A stretch of DNA of 6,504 nt, from positions 1 to 6,504 of the forward strand of contig SKGU01000385.1 in NCBI GenBank assembly GCA_007117255.1. Reading direction: 5' to 3'. The notes beneath the pieces were generated by a model that saw only the letters and a program-made list of their open reading frames with translations, did no database searches and had not been told where the DNA came from. A program made the translations under genes and the position numbers. Below, in pieces: positions 5,927-6,504 of this stretch. Each line of letters opens with the position of its first letter. Within the stretch, counting starts at the first letter, position 1. The DNA comes from Natronohydrobacter sp. (GTDB taxonomy: Bacteria > Pseudomonadota > Alphaproteobacteria > Rhodobacterales > Rhodobacteraceae).

Positions 5927-6430
5927 TCATGCGCGGCCAACCGCCTCTGCCAGCGCCATGCGCAGCGCCGCTTCTGGTGTGTGATCGGCCCATGCCACGA
6001 GCTGAAATGCTGGGTAAAAGCGTTCCGCCGCCATGATTGCCGACCGGATCATACGCTCGATCTGATTAATTCCTGCGGGCTGGTCTTCGTCCAGCAACAG
6101 CCCATACCGCCATACCATCAGCCGCTGACTTTCCCAGAAACTGAAGGCCCCCGACCAGACCATATCATTGGCCCGGCTAAGAGTTTCATACAGCGCAGGC
6201 ATGGCCGCTTCGGGCGGGTCCATCTCGAAAGTGCAGACCAGACGCAACATGCTGTCGTAAGGATCAAGCGCGAGCGTCACGGAATAGGTGCGCCATTGCC
6301 CTTCGACCGCCATGGCGATCTGATCCTCGTTCATGCGGTCGAAATCCCAAGCGTGATGTTCCGCCAGAGTTTCGACCAGATCAATCGGATGCAGGCTTTC
6401 GGGGGAAATATAGAACTCGGCTGCTGACAT
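5927..6430 (-). CDS. YbjN domain-containing protein
   Basis: Product of 167 residues in the YbjN (type III secretion chaperone-like fold) family; no enzymatic activity is established. I see no signal peptide or membrane segment, so it should be cytoplasmic. The recognisable core is DFDRMNEDQIAMAVEGQWR (29-47), LRLVCTFEMDPPE (62-74), the aromatic stretch VWSGAFSFWESQRLMVWRYG (91-110), and a C-terminal helix with AERFYPAFQLVAW (135-147) of the sort seen in alphaproteobacterial members. YbjN of E. coli has been linked to stress and motility regulation, but transferring that role would be unsafe. ATG at 6430 is supported by AGAGG five bases before it; the in-frame GTG at 6472 lies inside a hairpin and is less likely. 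It is the first gene of the minus-strand cluster and precedes proC by 69 bases. Confidence 0.85.
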   Translation of the reverse strand: MSAAEFYISPESLHPIDLVETLAEHHAWDFDRMNEDQIAMAVEGQWRTYSVTLALDPYDSMLRLVCTFEMDPPEAAMPALYETLSRANDMVWSGAFSFWESQRLMVWRYGLLLDEDQPAGINQIERMIRSAIMAAERFYPAFQLVAWADHTPEAALRMALAEAVGRA

Positions 6431-6435
6431 ACCCG

Positions 6436-6440
6436 CCTCT
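6436..6440 (-). promoter_or_regulatory. Ribosome binding site that fixes the YbjN-gene start
   Basis: AGAGG on the minus strand lies five bases before the ATG at 6430, and nine bases downstream of the leader hairpin. This favours 6430 over the longer GTG start at 6472. Confidence 0.6.
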
Positions 6441-6449
6441 TTGCGTTGC

Positions 6450-6474
6450 CTGTGCCTTGTTCCCCAAGACACAG
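6450..6474 (-). other. Stem-loop in the leader of the YbjN gene
   Basis: In the minus-strand transcript CUGUGUCUUG (6474-6465) pairs with CAAGGCACAG (6459-6450) over 10 positions, one of them a G-U wobble, with a GGGAA loop. On the plus strand that wobble becomes an A-C mismatch, so the structure favours minus-strand RNA. There is no T-run on either side. It could be a leader RNA element or an operator dyad. Confidence 0.5.
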
Positions 6475-6504
6475 AGGGAGACCGCTACAATTTCACGCGC
6501 CTCT

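Overview
The window is a compact, GC-rich piece of core chromosome, almost certainly from an alphaproteobacterium and most likely a Rhodobacteraceae/Paracoccaceae member. The basis is the lepB-rnc-era core, a DUF1491 gene directly behind era, and a YbjN-family protein next to proC, all with alphaproteobacterial-looking sequences. The genus cannot be fixed by eye. I see no mobile element, CRISPR array, tRNA or rRNA.

Left arm, + strand (39-3646): lepB (signal peptidase I), rnc (RNase III), a ten-helix EamA/DMT transporter, era (ribosome-assembly GTPase) and a DUF1491 protein. Three of the four junctions are 4-base stop/start overlaps (GTGA or ATGA). The exception is the 20-base gap between the transporter and era, which is filled exactly by a seven-codon ORF. 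This looks like one operon joining protein export, rRNA processing and 30S maturation, with an unrelated transporter inserted between rnc and era.

Junction (3647-3757): about 110 bases between convergent operons. It has no convincing intrinsic terminator and no visible gene.

Right arm, - strand (6430 down to 3758): a YbjN-domain protein, proC (pyrroline-5-carboxylate reductase), a CsaA-like tRNA-binding-fold protein and a D-2-hydroxyacid dehydrogenase of the glyoxylate/hydroxypyruvate reductase type. The last three are tightly packed (4-base overlap, then a 10-base gap). The YbjN gene is bracketed by two stem-loops, one in its leader (6450-6474) and a stronger one between it and proC (5882-5909). 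Neither has a U-tract, so processing, stability or regulatory roles are more likely than termination.

All nine main genes look intact, with catalytic motifs in place. I found no evidence of a novel multi-gene system. The points that deserve a second look are the rnc-transporter-era arrangement with its bridging mini-ORF and the two hairpins around the YbjN gene.
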